Positions 38,530-47,740 of a DNA stretch of 64,000 nt are shown piece by piece (the stretch's first letter is position 1; each line of letters opens with the position of its first letter). The stretch is from Microbacterium barkeri (GTDB lineage: Bacteria; Actinomycetota; Actinomycetes; Actinomycetales; Microbacteriaceae), in contig NZ_BSEJ01000011.1 of the NCBI RefSeq assembly GCF_027921765.1, forward strand, positions 62,001 to 126,000. The letters run 5' to 3'. The notes below the pieces were generated by a model. The model was not told the DNA's origin. It ran no database searches and saw only the letters and a program-made list of their open reading frames with translations. Made by a program: the position numbers and the translations under genes.

Positions 38530-41139
38530 ATGCCCGGAGCGAAAAGGACTGCGAGCGGTGTTCTCGGCGGTGTGCTCGGCCTCGTCGGCCTGAGCGCGAT
38601 CGCCGGAGTGCTCGTCACCGCCACCGTCACCCCCGCGATCGCCGTCGCCGGCTCGGCCGCGTCGAGCGCGATCACGATGTTCGACAAGCTGCCCGCGTAT
38701 CTCGAGGTGGATACGCCGATGCTGCCGACCACGATCTACGCGAAGGGAAATGACGGCAAGGACTTCGTCCTGACGTCGTTCTACGACCAGAACCGCATCC
38801 CGGTCGCGTACGACGAGGTCTCGCAGACGATGTACGACGCGCTCCTCTCCAGTGAGGACCCGCGCTACTACGAGCACGGCGGCATCGACCTCATCGGCAC
38901 GACGCGGGCCCTGCTCAACAACTTCCAGGGCGGCGACACCCAGGGCGGCTCCTCGATCAGCCAGCAGTACGTCAAGAACGTGCTCATCCAGAAGTGCGAG
39001 CAGGAAGCGCCCTTCAACTCGCAGGAGCAGCTCGACTGCTACAACGACGCGATCACCGCGACGGGCGTCGAGGGCTACGAGCGCAAGCTCCAGGAGATGC
39101 GCTACGCGATCTCGATCGAGCAGGAGTACTCGAAGGACGACATCCTCATCGGGTACCTCAACATCGCCAACTTCGGCGGTCAGACGTACGGCATCGAGGC
39201 CGCTGCGCAGTACTACTTCAACACGACGGCCGCGAAGCTGACGCTGAACCAGGCCGCAACGCTCGCCGGGATGGTGCAGAACCCCAACCGCTACCGCATC
39301 GATCTGCCGGAGGGCTCCTACACGGACAAGGAAGGCGTCGCCCGAAATTCAGCGGAGGACGGCTACAAGTCGACCCGTGACCGGCGCGACTACGTGCTCT
39401 GGCGTCTCCTCCAGGATGGCAAGATCACGCAGGAGCAGTACGACACAACGCTCGAAGAGCCGATCGAACCGAACATCAACCCGCGTGAGACCGGATGCAG
39501 CGCCGCCGGCGGTTCCGCGTACTTCTGCAAGTACGTGCAGCAGACGATCCTCACCGACCCAGCCTTCGGCGAGACCGACGAGGAGCGCTGGGAGACGCTG
39601 CGACGCGGCGGGCTCAAGGTCTACACGACCCTCGACTTCAACATCCAGATGCCCGCCGAGGCGGCGATGAAGGCCACTGCTGCGTCGCACATCGACGGGA
39701 TCGAGTTCGGCGCCGCGGCCGTGACGGTCGAGCCGAGCACGGGCAGGATCCTGGCGATGGCCCAGAACACGAACTTCTCCGAGGACGAGAAGGTCGTCTC
39801 GACGCAGCCGGGTTACTCCTCGCTCGTCTACGCGGCAGACAGCGCGCACGGCTCCGCCAACGGATTCCCGGTCGGATCGACATACAAGCTCTTCACGCTC
39901 ATCGACTGGCTCGAGAAGGGCCGTTCGATCAACGAGGTGCTGAACGGCAACAACCGCGTCTTCCAGTACAAGTGCGACGGCGTCCAGCAGTACAACACGT
40001 CGAAGATCGGCAACTTCGCCAACGGCAACGGCTACACGGGGACGGTCACCCGCTTCACGAGGGACTCGCTCAACTCGGGCTTCCTCGCGATGGCCGAGCA
40101 GCTCGACGTCTGCGAGATCAACCGCGTCGCCGAGCGCTTCGGAGTGACCCTGGGCAACGGCGGATCGGTCACCGACGAGAACGTGCTCTACGACGTCCTC
40201 GGCTCGAAGGCCATCGCGCCCATCGACATGGCGTCGGCCTACGCGACGATCGCCAACAACGGCGTGCGCTGCGAGCCGCACGCGATCGATCGGATCACCG
40301 ACATCGACGACAAGGAAGTGCCGGTCCCCGAGACAGGCTGCGAGCCGGTCATCGAGCCCAATATCGCCGCGACGGCGGCCGAGGCGCTCAAGTCGGTCAT
40401 GAACGGCGGAACGGGTGCGGCAGCGAACCCCGGCGACGGCACCGAGCTCATCGGCAAGACCGGAACGCACGAGAACGTCTCGACAATGATGATCGAGTCG
40501 TCCACGGCCGCCACGACGGCCGTCTGGGTCGGCAACACCCGGGGGCTCACGGATCTCCGCACGATCTGGAGCAACGGGATCAACGGCAACAACGTCCGCT
40601 ATGAGCTCGCCCGCCCGATCCAGGCCGCGGCCAACGCGCATTACCCCGGCGGCGCGTTCCCGACGCCGGACCCGAACCTGACGCGTCGCGTGCTCGTCGA
40701 CCTCCCGGACGTCACGGGCAAGTCGATCGACGAGGCCACGAGCATCCTCCGCGGTGCCGGCTTCGGTGTCACGGTCGGCGAGACCGTCCCGGGCGACCAG
40801 CCCGAGGGCACGATCCAGCGTCAGGACCCGGGCGCGGGTCAGGCCGCTGGCGGCACCAACGTCACGATCTTCCCGAGCGATGGCAAGGCGTCGTCTGTTC
40901 CCGATGTATCGGGCATGTCGGTGCAGGCCGCATTCGCGGCGATCACCGGCGCAGGCTTCGACAACGTCGAGCGTGGCAGCTGCTCCGAGAACTCCGACGC
41001 CGGCAGCGGCAAGGTAACCGGGACCGACCCCGAAGCAGGAACGGTCGCCGATCCGAACACCGTGATCCGCGTGAACTACGAGGCCAAGAGCTGCGGCGGC
41101 GGAGGCGACGACAAGAAGAACGACAAGGACGACGACTAG
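38530..41139 (+). CDS. ponA: class A penicillin-binding protein with two PASTA domains
   Basis: 869 aa. Short cytoplasmic tail and one TM helix (GVLGGVLGLVGLSAIAGVLV). GT51 glycosyltransferase with SSEDPRYYEHGG (catalytic Glu near 107) and GGSSISQQYVKN. Transpeptidase: PVGSTYKLF (SxxK, about residue 449), SLNSGF (SxN), GKTGTHE (KTG, about 641). C-terminal PASTA repeats: LPDVTGKSIDEATSILRGAG and VPDVSGMSVQAAFAAITGAG. Makes and crosslinks peptidoglycan. GTG of the following gene overlaps the stop by one base. Confidence 0.95.
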   Translation: MPGAKRTASGVLGGVLGLVGLSAIAGVLVTATVTPAIAVAGSAASSAITMFDKLPAYLEVDTPMLPTTIYAKGNDGKDFVLTSFYDQNRIPVAYDEVSQTMYDALLSSEDPRYYEHGGIDLIGTTRALLNNFQGGDTQGGSSISQQYVKNVLIQKCEQEAPFNSQEQLDCYNDAITATGVEGYERKLQEMRYAISIEQEYSKDDILIGYLNIANFGGQTYGIEAAAQYYFNTTAAKLTLNQAATLAGMVQNPNRYRIDLPEGSYTDKEGVARNSAEDGYKSTRDRRDYVLWRLLQDGKITQEQYDTTLEEPIEPNINPRETGCSAAGGSAYFCKYVQQTILTDPAFGETDEERWETLRRGGLKVYTTLDFNIQMPAEAAMKATAASHIDGIEFGAAAVTVEPSTGRILAMAQNTNFSEDEKVVSTQPGYSSLVYAADSAHGSANGFPVGSTYKLFTLIDWLEKGRSINEVLNGNNRVFQYKCDGVQQYNTSKIGNFANGNGYTGTVTRFTRDSLNSGFLAMAEQLDVCEINRVAERFGVTLGNGGSVTDENVLYDVLGSKAIAPIDMASAYATIANNGVRCEPHAIDRITDIDDKEVPVPETGCEPVIEPNIAATAAEALKSVMNGGTGAAANPGDGTELIGKTGTHENVSTMMIESSTAATTAVWVGNTRGLTDLRTIWSNGINGNNVRYELARPIQAAANAHYPGGAFPTPDPNLTRRVLVDLPDVTGKSIDEATSILRGAGFGVTVGETVPGDQPEGTIQRQDPGAGQAAGGTNVTIFPSDGKASSVPDVSGMSVQAAFAAITGAGFDNVERGSCSENSDAGSGKVTGTDPEAGTVADPNTVIRVNYEAKSCGGGGDDKKNDKDDD

Positions 41140-42056
41140 TGGCGTCGCGTCCTGGTGTCGCGGCCCTCGGCGCCCTCGCGGGCGCGGGGGCCGCGGCCGC
41201 CGTCTGGGGCATCGGCATCGAGCGGCACCTCTTCACCGTGCGCCACCACACCGTGCGCGTGCTCGAGCCGGGGGCGACTCCCCTGCGGGTCCTGCACGTC
41301 TCGGACGCCCACATGGCGCCGTGGCAGCGGGGCAAGCAGGAGTGGATGGCTAAGCTCGCATCGCTGCGCCCCGATCTCGTCGTCAACACCGGTGACAATC
41401 TCGGGCACCGCGAAGGCCTGGCCGGCATCCGCCGGGCGTTCGAGCCGTTCGCCGGCGTCCCCGGTGTCTTCGTGCACGGGTCCAACGACCTGTACGAGCC
41501 GTCTCCGCGCAACCCCCTGCGCTACGTCCTCGGGCCATCCGAGCGGGCCACGACCGCGCCGAAGCTCGACACCGCGGCCCTCGACGCGTTCTTCGCCGAC
41601 GAGCTCGGCTGGACGAGCCTCAACAACGCGGCCGCCACTCTGGACGTGCGCGGCACGGCCGTGAAGCTGTTCGGTGTGAGCGACGCGCATCACGACCTCG
41701 ATGACCTCGATGCGCTCCCTGCGCATGTCGCGGCGCTGCCATCCGCTCCGGTCTCGATCGGCGTGACCCACGCCCCGTACCGACGCGTCCTCGATGCTTT
41801 CACGGAGCTCGGCGCCGACGTCCTCATCGCGGGTCACACGCACGGCGGCCAGGTGCGCGTGCCGTTCTACGGCGCCCTCGTCTCCAACTGCGACCTTCCG
41901 CCGAAGCAGGCGCGGGGGCTGTCGAGCTGGACGCACGACGGCCGGACCGTGCCGCTCAACGTGAGCGCGGGCCTCGGGCACTCGATCTACTCCCCCGTGC
42001 GCTTCGCGTGCCCGCCGGAGGTCTCGCTGCTCACGCTCGCGCCGCGCGCCCGCTGA
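41139..42056 (+). CDS. metallophosphoesterase
   Basis: 305 aa from GTG 41139. N-terminal TM helix (AALGALAGAGAAAAVWGIGI). Metal-binding motifs LHVSDAHMAPWQ (D-x-H), VNTGDN (GD), VHGSND (GNH variant GSND), GVTHAP and AGHTHGGQVRVP (GHTH). Calcineurin-like family, membrane-anchored. The partner of class A PBP genes in many actinobacteria; substrate unknown. Confidence 0.88.
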   Translation: MASRPGVAALGALAGAGAAAAVWGIGIERHLFTVRHHTVRVLEPGATPLRVLHVSDAHMAPWQRGKQEWMAKLASLRPDLVVNTGDNLGHREGLAGIRRAFEPFAGVPGVFVHGSNDLYEPSPRNPLRYVLGPSERATTAPKLDTAALDAFFADELGWTSLNNAAATLDVRGTAVKLFGVSDAHHDLDDLDALPAHVAALPSAPVSIGVTHAPYRRVLDAFTELGADVLIAGHTHGGQVRVPFYGALVSNCDLPPKQARGLSSWTHDGRTVPLNVSAGLGHSIYSPVRFACPPEVSLLTLAPRAR

Positions 42057-42363
42057 TCAGCCCGCGCGGCGCGCGCCTGAGTCGGTTCCGCGAGGGATCC
42101 GGCTCATCCCCCACACGAGCGCGCCCGCGGCTGTCAGCGCGACCAGCAGCCCGACGACGTGCGCCACGAGGGAGCCCGCGCCGCGCTCCGGCAGCAGGAA
42201 CCCGTACGGAACCCATCCGTCGACCGCACCGCGCACGAGGACGACGGCGAGCCAGAGTACCGGGTACGGGAAGACGACCCACAGCTCGCGCCACGAGAGC
42301 CTCGGACGATCCGGCGCGACGAGCCAATCGACGAGGGCGAGAGCCGGGAAGACGATGTGGAGG
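42057..42363 (-). pseudogene. 5'-truncated Pr6Pr-type membrane protein
   Basis: The reading frame LHIVFPALALVDWLVAPDRP, RLSWRELWVVFPYPVLWLAV, VLVRGAVDGWVPYGFLLP and a last TM helix (AHVVGLLVALTAAGALVWGM) resembles the C-terminal half of the six-TM Pr6Pr family. The upstream sequence to 42590 is open but turns into Arg/Pro-rich non-membrane sequence, so the first helices are missing. Probably a deletion remnant, 275 bp from tRNA-Pro. Confidence 0.6.
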
Positions 42364-42639
42364 GGGCAGGTGCGCGGTTCCCGCGTTTCGCGGCGAATCG
42401 GGCCGGCTTGGACGCAGAACGCGGCAGGTGCCGTCGGCATCTGCCGCGGATCGGGGCGAACGGGCCAGCAGTCGCCGCGAATCGCGACGACCAGCGTCGA
42501 CACCCGCCCGGCCCGAGGCACAGGACCGCCGCCATCCGCACCCCGGTCCTCCTCGGGGCGGCGCCGAAGCCGCGGCACTCCCGGGGACACGCCGGATTCG
42601 GCTCACCGCGTCGGATCGGGTAGAGTAGACGGGTTGCCA

Positions 42640-42713
42640 CGGGGTGTGGCGCAGCTTGGTAGCGCGCGTCGTTCGGGACGACGAGGCCGCAGGTTCAAAT
42701 CCTGTCACCCCGA
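42640..42713 (+). tRNA. tRNA-Pro (anticodon CGG)
   Basis: Acceptor CGGGGTG/CACCCCG, anticodon stem-loop CGTCG-TTCGGGA-CGACG (anticodon CGG), T loop GTTCAAATC. 74 nt including discriminator A. Confidence 0.93.
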
Positions 42714-42720
42714 CCACACG

Positions 42721-42753
42721 AGAAGGGCCGGTTCCATCGGAACCGGCCCTTCT
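42721..42753 (+). terminator. terminator after tRNA-Pro
   Basis: Perfect 15-bp arms AGAAGGGCCGGTTCC/GGAACCGGCCCTTCT with a 3-nt loop. Confidence 0.8.
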
Positions 42754-42780
42754 GCTGTCCCATCGGCCTCGGGTGGCGCG

Positions 42781-42933
42781 TCAGGCGCGCCGACCGCCCG
42801 GGCGCCGCGGCACCGCCGTGCGCCGGCGCGTGCGGCCGACGACGAAGGCGCTGATCAGCACGAGCAGACCCCCGGCGGCCGACGCGGCGAGCGCGACGAT
42901 CGACGCGATGTGGGCCATCTCATCGGCACTCAT
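42781..42933 (-). CDS. small one-TM membrane protein
   Basis: 50 aa: MSADEMAHIASIVALAASAA, then GGLLVLISAFVVGRTRRRTA and a basic tail. GGGGAGAGG precedes the ATG. A single membrane helix followed by positive charges suggests N-out/C-in topology. Function unknown. Confidence 0.55.
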   Translation of the reverse strand: MSADEMAHIASIVALAASAAGGLLVLISAFVVGRTRRRTAVPRRPGGRRA

Positions 42934-43089
42934 GCCTCTCCCCTTCCGTCCGCGGATCCCTCCCCTGCTCATGAGACGCGCGAGCGGCCGTTTCATTACG
43001 CGGGTCGACCGGGACCATCCCTCCCCGCGTTCTCAGGGCGTGTCGCGTAGGCTTGTCCGGTTCGTGCCCCATCCGACATCCGGAGAGAC

Positions 43090-43857
43090 ATGCCTGCCAC
43101 GCCCCGCCTCGTCGCCTTCGACCTCGACGACACCCTCGCTCCCTCGAAGTCGCCCATCGAGCCGCGGATCGGCGAGTTGCTCATCGCGCTCGCGGAGCGT
43201 GTCGAGGTCGCGATCATCTCGGGCGGGCAGATCCAGCAGTTCCGCATGCAGGTCGTCGACCGACTCCCCGAGGCTCCCGAGGCGCTCTCGCACATCCACC
43301 TCCTGCCGACGTGCGGCACCCAGTACTTCCGCCACACGGGCGACGACTTCTCGGCGGTGTACGCGCGCGAGCTCACCGACGACGAGAAGCGCCGCGCCCT
43401 CGCCGCGGTCGAGGAGGAGGCCAAGCGCCTCGGCTTCTGGGAGACGCAGACCTGGGGCCCGATCCTCGAGGACCGCGGCTCGCAGATCACGTTCTCGGCC
43501 CTCGGCCAGGAGGCGCCCGTCGACGCCAAGAAGGCGTGGGACCCGACGAGCGAGAAGAAGTCCGCGCTGCGCGACGCCGTCGCCGCGCGCGTGCCCGACC
43601 TCGAGGTGCGCTCGGGCGGCTCGACCTCGGTCGACATCACCCGCAAGGGCATCGACAAGGCCTACGGCATGCGCCAGCTCGCCGAGGAGACCGGCATCGA
43701 CCTCGACGACATGCTCTTCTACGGCGACCGGCTCGACGCCGACGGCAACGACTACCCCGTCCTCGCGATGGGCGTCGCGTGCGTCTCGGTGACGGGCTGG
43801 GAGGACACCGTCGAGAAGCTCGAGGAGCTCATCCCGGCGCTCCCCGTGCGCGTCTGA
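43090..43857 (+). CDS. HAD-superfamily phosphatase (Cof/PMM-like)
   Basis: 255 aa. Motif I FDLDDTLAPSKSPI (Asp10/Asp12 region), motif II Ser in ISGGQIQQF, Lys in TRKGIDKAYGM (motif III), and LFYGDRLDADGNDYP (motif IV). A cap of the phosphomannomutase/Cof type lies between. SD GGAGAGACATG start. Probably dephosphorylates a sugar phosphate; substrate not predictable. Confidence 0.88.
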   Translation: MPATPRLVAFDLDDTLAPSKSPIEPRIGELLIALAERVEVAIISGGQIQQFRMQVVDRLPEAPEALSHIHLLPTCGTQYFRHTGDDFSAVYARELTDDEKRRALAAVEEEAKRLGFWETQTWGPILEDRGSQITFSALGQEAPVDAKKAWDPTSEKKSALRDAVAARVPDLEVRSGGSTSVDITRKGIDKAYGMRQLAEETGIDLDDMLFYGDRLDADGNDYPVLAMGVACVSVTGWEDTVEKLEELIPALPVRV

Positions 43858-43871
43858 GCGCCCGCCATACG

Positions 43872-43908
43872 ACGAAACGGCCTCCGGATCATCCGGAGGC
43901 CGTTTCGT
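43872..43908. terminator. bidirectional terminator
   Basis: Perfect 18-bp arms ACGAAACGGCCTCCGGAT with a 1-nt centre, between convergent genes at 43857 and 43920. Confidence 0.85.
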
Positions 43909-43919
43909 CGTCTGGCGCG

Positions 43920-44939
43920 TCAGCTGGCGTAGCCGCGCGGGTTCTTCTGCTGCCAGTTCCAGACGCTCGACGTCATGTCGTCGATGCCGAAGCGCGCCTT
44001 CCATCCGAGCTCCGACTCGGCCTTCGCCGGGTCGCAGTACGTCGCGGCCATGTCGCCCGGGCGTCGCGGCGCGATCACCTTGGGCAGCTCGCGGCCGACG
44101 GCCTTCTCGAACGACGCGATGAGCTCGAGCACGCTCACGGGGCGGCCCGTGCCGAGGTTGTAGCTCGCGAGCCCGGGCTGCGCCTTCTCGAGCGCCGCGA
44201 CGTGCCCCTCGGCGAGGTCGACGACGTGGATGTAGTCGCGCAGGCCCGTGCCATCCGGGGTGTCGTAGTCGTCGCCGAAGACGTTGATCTCGGGCAGCGA
44301 GCCGACGGCCACGCGTGCGACGAACGGCATGAGGTTGTTGGGGATGCCCTGCGGGTCCTCGCCGATGAGACCGGACTCGTGCGCGCCGACCGGGTTGAAG
44401 TAGCGCAGCAGCGTGACGTTGAGCTCGGGGTTCACCTTCTGCACGTCAGCGAGGATGACCTCGTTGATGAGCTTGCTCTTCGAGTACGGGTTCGAGAGCT
44501 CGACGAGGTCGCGCGTGCCCGTCTCGCGGAACGGCAGGTCGGCCGGGTTCGAGTAGACGGTCCCCGTGGAGGAGAAGACGAACGAGCGGATGCCGTTGGC
44601 GAGCCCCACGCGGAGCAGCGCGAACGTCGAGTCGAGGTTGTTCGCGTAGTACTCGAGCGGCTTCTGGGTCGACTCGCCGACCGCCTTGTGCGCGGCGAAG
44701 TGGATGATCGCCTCGAACGGCCCGTGCTCGGCGAACGCCGCCCCCACGACCTCGTCGTCGGCCGCGTCGCCCACGACGAGCGCCACGGGCGTCCCCGTGA
44801 TCTGCTCGATGCGCGAGGCGACGACGTCGCTCGTGTTGTCGAGGTTGTCGAGCAGCACGACCTCGTGGCCGGCTTCGACGAGCGCCACCGCAGTGTGCGC
44901 ACCGATGTATCCGGCTCCGCCGGCAAGGAGTACTCGCAT
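43920..44939 (-). CDS. galE: UDP-glucose 4-epimerase
   Basis: 339 aa SDR epimerase, UDP-glucose/UDP-galactose interconversion with bound NAD. GGAGYIGAHT at residues 7-16 binds NAD; HFAAHKAVGES, SSTGTVY and NPYSKSKLINE give the Ser/Tyr/Lys catalytic set; RYFNPVGAHESGLIGEDP is the sugar-binding segment. A perfect 16-bp palindrome overlaps its -35, and the -10 (TAGCCT) lies 6 bp before the ATG, so the message is probably leaderless and regulated. Confidence 0.95.
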   Translation of the reverse strand: MRVLLAGGAGYIGAHTAVALVEAGHEVVLLDNLDNTSDVVASRIEQITGTPVALVVGDAADDEVVGAAFAEHGPFEAIIHFAAHKAVGESTQKPLEYYANNLDSTFALLRVGLANGIRSFVFSSTGTVYSNPADLPFRETGTRDLVELSNPYSKSKLINEVILADVQKVNPELNVTLLRYFNPVGAHESGLIGEDPQGIPNNLMPFVARVAVGSLPEINVFGDDYDTPDGTGLRDYIHVVDLAEGHVAALEKAQPGLASYNLGTGRPVSVLELIASFEKAVGRELPKVIAPRRPGDMAATYCDPAKAESELGWKARFGIDDMTSSVWNWQQKNPRGYAS

Positions 44940-44962
44940 GCCCTCAGGCTACGGCTCCGGCC

Positions 44963-44978
44963 ATGTTGACGTCAACAT
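44963..44978. promoter_or_regulatory. palindromic operator at galE promoter
   Basis: ATGTTGACGTCAACAT is a perfect 16-bp palindrome; its TTGACG serves as the minus-strand -35 with TAGCCT 18 bp downstream. Regulator unknown. Confidence 0.6.
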
Positions 44979-44981
44979 GCA

Positions 44982-45644
44982 TCATGCAGGCGTGAGCACG
45001 CCGCCGGACTCCTCGAGGTAGCAGACGCCGCACAGCGACTCGTAGGTCACGAAGTGCTCGTCGCGCACGGCGGCGCCCTCGGCGTCGATGGCCACCTGGT
45101 CCCCGTCGAAAACGAACCGTCCTGCGACCTTGCGGCCGTTGAAGAGCGCCTTCCGGCCGCAGCGGCAGATCGTCTTCAGCTCCTCGAGGGCGTGGGCGAT
45201 CTCGAGGAGTCGCCGCGAGCCAGGGAACGCCTGGGTGCGGAAGTCGGTGCGGATGCCGTACGCCATCACCGGGATGTCCTCGAGCACCGCGATGCGGAAC
45301 ACCTGGTCGACCTGCGCGGGCGTGAGGAACTGCGCCTCGTCGATGAGCAGGCACGCGACGTCGCGCGGACGGTCTCCTGCGAACAGGGCGCGGCTCGCCT
45401 CGCGGCGGACGTGCTCGCGGTGACGCGCGAAGAGCTCGCCGGCATCGTCATCCGCATCGATGAGGAAGTCGACCGTGCGGGTGACGCCGAGGCGCGACTC
45501 GATCTGGTCGGCGCCCTTCGTGTCGATCGCGGGCTTGGCGAGGAGGACGGCCTGCCCGCGCTCCTCGTAGTTGTACGCGGCCTGCAGGAGGGCGGTGGAC
45601 TTGCCCGAGTTCATCGCCCCGTAGCGGAAGTAGAGTTTGGCCAC
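44982..45644 (-). CDS. tdk: thymidine kinase
   Basis: 220 aa type II TK. P-loop GAMNSGKST (residues 9-17), LLIDEAQFL (Walker B-like), YGIRTDF, FPGSRRLLEIA, and a zinc site from CRCG, and CGVC near the C-terminus. Lasso region VTYESLCGVCY. Salvages thymidine. Its stop is 43 bp from the galE start, so both may be read from one upstream promoter as well. Confidence 0.94.
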   Translation of the reverse strand: MAKLYFRYGAMNSGKSTALLQAAYNYEERGQAVLLAKPAIDTKGADQIESRLGVTRTVDFLIDADDDAGELFARHREHVRREASRALFAGDRPRDVACLLIDEAQFLTPAQVDQVFRIAVLEDIPVMAYGIRTDFRTQAFPGSRRLLEIAHALEELKTICRCGRKALFNGRKVAGRFVFDGDQVAIDAEGAAVRDEHFVTYESLCGVCYLEESGGVLTPA

Positions 45645-45824
45645 CGGACGAGTGTAGTCGGCGGGCGGTCAGAGCCTCGCTCGGCGGGCTGCCGGCGCCC
45701 TGTTCGGCGGGCTGCCGCCCCGCGCGGCGGCCTCCCGCCATCCAGACCAGCGCCCGTCGCCGAGACCAGTGCGGGGAACGCCAGTCTCGACGACCGACGC
45801 TAGTCTCGCGAAGGAGGTGGGCGG

Positions 45825-46277
45825 TCAGAGCACGGCGAGGCGGGCGAACACGTGCTCGCGGTTGAGCGGCGCCTGCGACGGATCGTCGACCGCCTCGACC
45901 GGGACGACCCACCGGAGCTCGTCGATCTCGGCCTGCACGACCGGCTCGACCGGAGTCCTGGTGGTGAACACGGTCGCGAGCAGCGCGTGATCGGCTTCGT
46001 TGGCCGCACGGGTCGCGAAGGTGCCCAGCAGGCGCAGTTCGGCGGGCGCGATCTCCAGCCCGAGCTCCTCGCGCACCTCGCGGATGGCCGTGTCGACCGC
46101 GCTCTCCCCCGCCTCCGGCTTCCCGCCCGGCAGCATGAACGCGCGCGTGCCGCGCTTGCGCACGGTCAGCACCGCGCCATCCGCTCGTAGGAAGGCGATC
46201 GCGGCGACGGTGATCCGCGGGGCGGACGACGCCGTCGCCGAGGAGGGTCGGATGGCGGCTGCGGGGTTCACGGGCAC
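45825..46277 (-). CDS. NUDIX hydrolase
   Basis: 150 aa. Nudix box GGKPEAGESAVDTAIREVREELGLEI (G-x5-E-x7-REVREE-x-G, residues about 51-76). Upstream of it VRKRGTRAFMLP fits the MutT-like start. Cleans or hydrolyses a nucleoside diphosphate-linked compound; substrate unknown. Convergent spacing and the next minus-strand genes suggest independent transcription. Confidence 0.88.
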   Translation of the reverse strand: MPVNPAAAIRPSSATASSAPRITVAAIAFLRADGAVLTVRKRGTRAFMLPGGKPEAGESAVDTAIREVREELGLEIAPAELRLLGTFATRAANEADHALLATVFTTRTPVEPVVQAEIDELRWVVPVEAVDDPSQAPLNREHVFARLAVL

Positions 46278-46319
46278 GTCGAGCCATGTTAGCCGCAGCC
46301 GCCATCCGGCGGCCGTGCG

Positions 46320-47714
46320 TCAGTCGATCATGCCGCGGCGGAGGAGCTGGCCCCGCGGGGTGCTGCCGTCGACGACCTGACCGCGCAGGTACGTGCGGCG
46401 CACGAGACCCGAGAGCGCGCGACCCGCGTACGGCGTGATCGGGTTCTTGTGGTGGAGCTTCGCGACGTCGACGACGTACGCGTCGTCGTCGGCGAACACC
46501 GCGAAGTCGGCGTCGTAGCCGGGCGCGATGCGGCCCTTGCCGGTGAGTCCCGCGAACTGCGCCGGCCGGTCGCTCATCCACGACACCACGGTCTCGAAGT
46601 CGATGCCGCGGTGACGCGCCTCGGTCCACACGAGCGACAGCCCCAGCTGCAGCGAGGAGACGCCGCCCCATGCCACCGCGAAGTCGCCGTTCTCGAGGTC
46701 CTTCAGGTCGAGCGTCGACGGGGAGTGGTCCGAGACGATGAAGTCGATCGTGCCGTCCTGCAGGCCCTCCCAGAGCAGCTCGCGGTTGCCGGCCTCGCGG
46801 ATCGGCGGGCAGCACTTGTACTGCGTGCCGCCCGTCGGGATCTCCTCGGCGGTGAGGGTCAGGTAGTGCGGGCAGGTCTCGACCGTGAGCCGCACGCCGT
46901 CGCGCTTCGCCGAGCGGATCATCGGCAGCGCGTCGGACGACGACAGGTGCAGGATGTGCGCACGCGCCCCCGTCCAGCGGGCGCGCTCGATGACCTCGGC
47001 GATCGCGATGTTCTCGGCGCCGCGGGGGCGCGAGGCGAGGAACTTCGCGTAGTCGTCGCCCTCGGGCGAGGGCGCGCGGTCGATGGCGCGCGAGTCCTCG
47101 GCGTGCACGAGCATGACGGAGTCGAACGACGCGAGCTCGCGCATGTCGTGCTCCATCTCGTCGGCGTCCAGCGGCGGGAACTCGTCGACGCCCGAGTGCA
47201 GCAGGAAGCACTTGAACCCGAAGACGCCGTCGTCGTGGAGGTCGCGCAGGGACGACGTGTTGCCGGGCACGGCGCCGCCCCAGAAGCCCACGTCGACGTG
47301 CACCTGGTCGCGCGCGACGGCGCGCTTCTCCTCGAGGGCCGGCACGTCGATCGTCGGCGGGATGCTGTTGAGCGGCATGTCGATGATCGTCGTCACGCCT
47401 CCTGCGGCCGCGGCGCGGGTCGCGGATGCGAAGCCCTCCCACTCGGTCCGGCCGGGCTCGTTGACGTGCACGTGGGTGTCGACGAGGCCCGGGATGAGGG
47501 TCTCCCCCGCTGCCAGCTCGACGACCTCGTCGCCCTCGAGCGCGTTCCCGAGCGGCTGGAGCGCCACGATCCGGCCATCCCGCACGCCCACCTCGCGCGG
47601 GCGCACGCCCGAGGTCGTGAGCACCCGCTCGCCCCGGATCACGAGGTCGTAGCGCTCGCGGGGAAGCGTCGAGGCGGCTGTCGACTCTGCACTGTGTTCG
47701 GTCTGCGACGACAT
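46320..47714 (-). CDS. allB: allantoinase
   Basis: 464 aa amidohydrolase, allantoin to allantoate. Metal motif DTHVHVNEPGRTEWEGF (HxH, about residue 83), carboxylated-lysine region GFKCFLLHSG, then HAED, HILHLSS and SDHSPS supply the remaining ligands, the AllB rather than dihydroorotase pattern. Last gene of the minus-strand glyoxylate/allantoin operon. Confidence 0.92.
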   Translation of the reverse strand: MSSQTEHSAESTAASTLPRERYDLVIRGERVLTTSGVRPREVGVRDGRIVALQPLGNALEGDEVVELAAGETLIPGLVDTHVHVNEPGRTEWEGFASATRAAAAGGVTTIIDMPLNSIPPTIDVPALEEKRAVARDQVHVDVGFWGGAVPGNTSSLRDLHDDGVFGFKCFLLHSGVDEFPPLDADEMEHDMRELASFDSVMLVHAEDSRAIDRAPSPEGDDYAKFLASRPRGAENIAIAEVIERARWTGARAHILHLSSSDALPMIRSAKRDGVRLTVETCPHYLTLTAEEIPTGGTQYKCCPPIREAGNRELLWEGLQDGTIDFIVSDHSPSTLDLKDLENGDFAVAWGGVSSLQLGLSLVWTEARHRGIDFETVVSWMSDRPAQFAGLTGKGRIAPGYDADFAVFADDDAYVVDVAKLHHKNPITPYAGRALSGLVRRTYLRGQVVDGSTPRGQLLRRGMID

Positions 47715-47740
47715 CGTCGCTCCTTTCGAATGGTCTCTCA

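Noticed and set aside
42640..42713. tRNA-Pro as attachment site of the 22.6-kb element
   Set aside because: The element ends are defined in acs by both junctions; no 3' tRNA repeat was seen near 14.8 or 37.4 kb.
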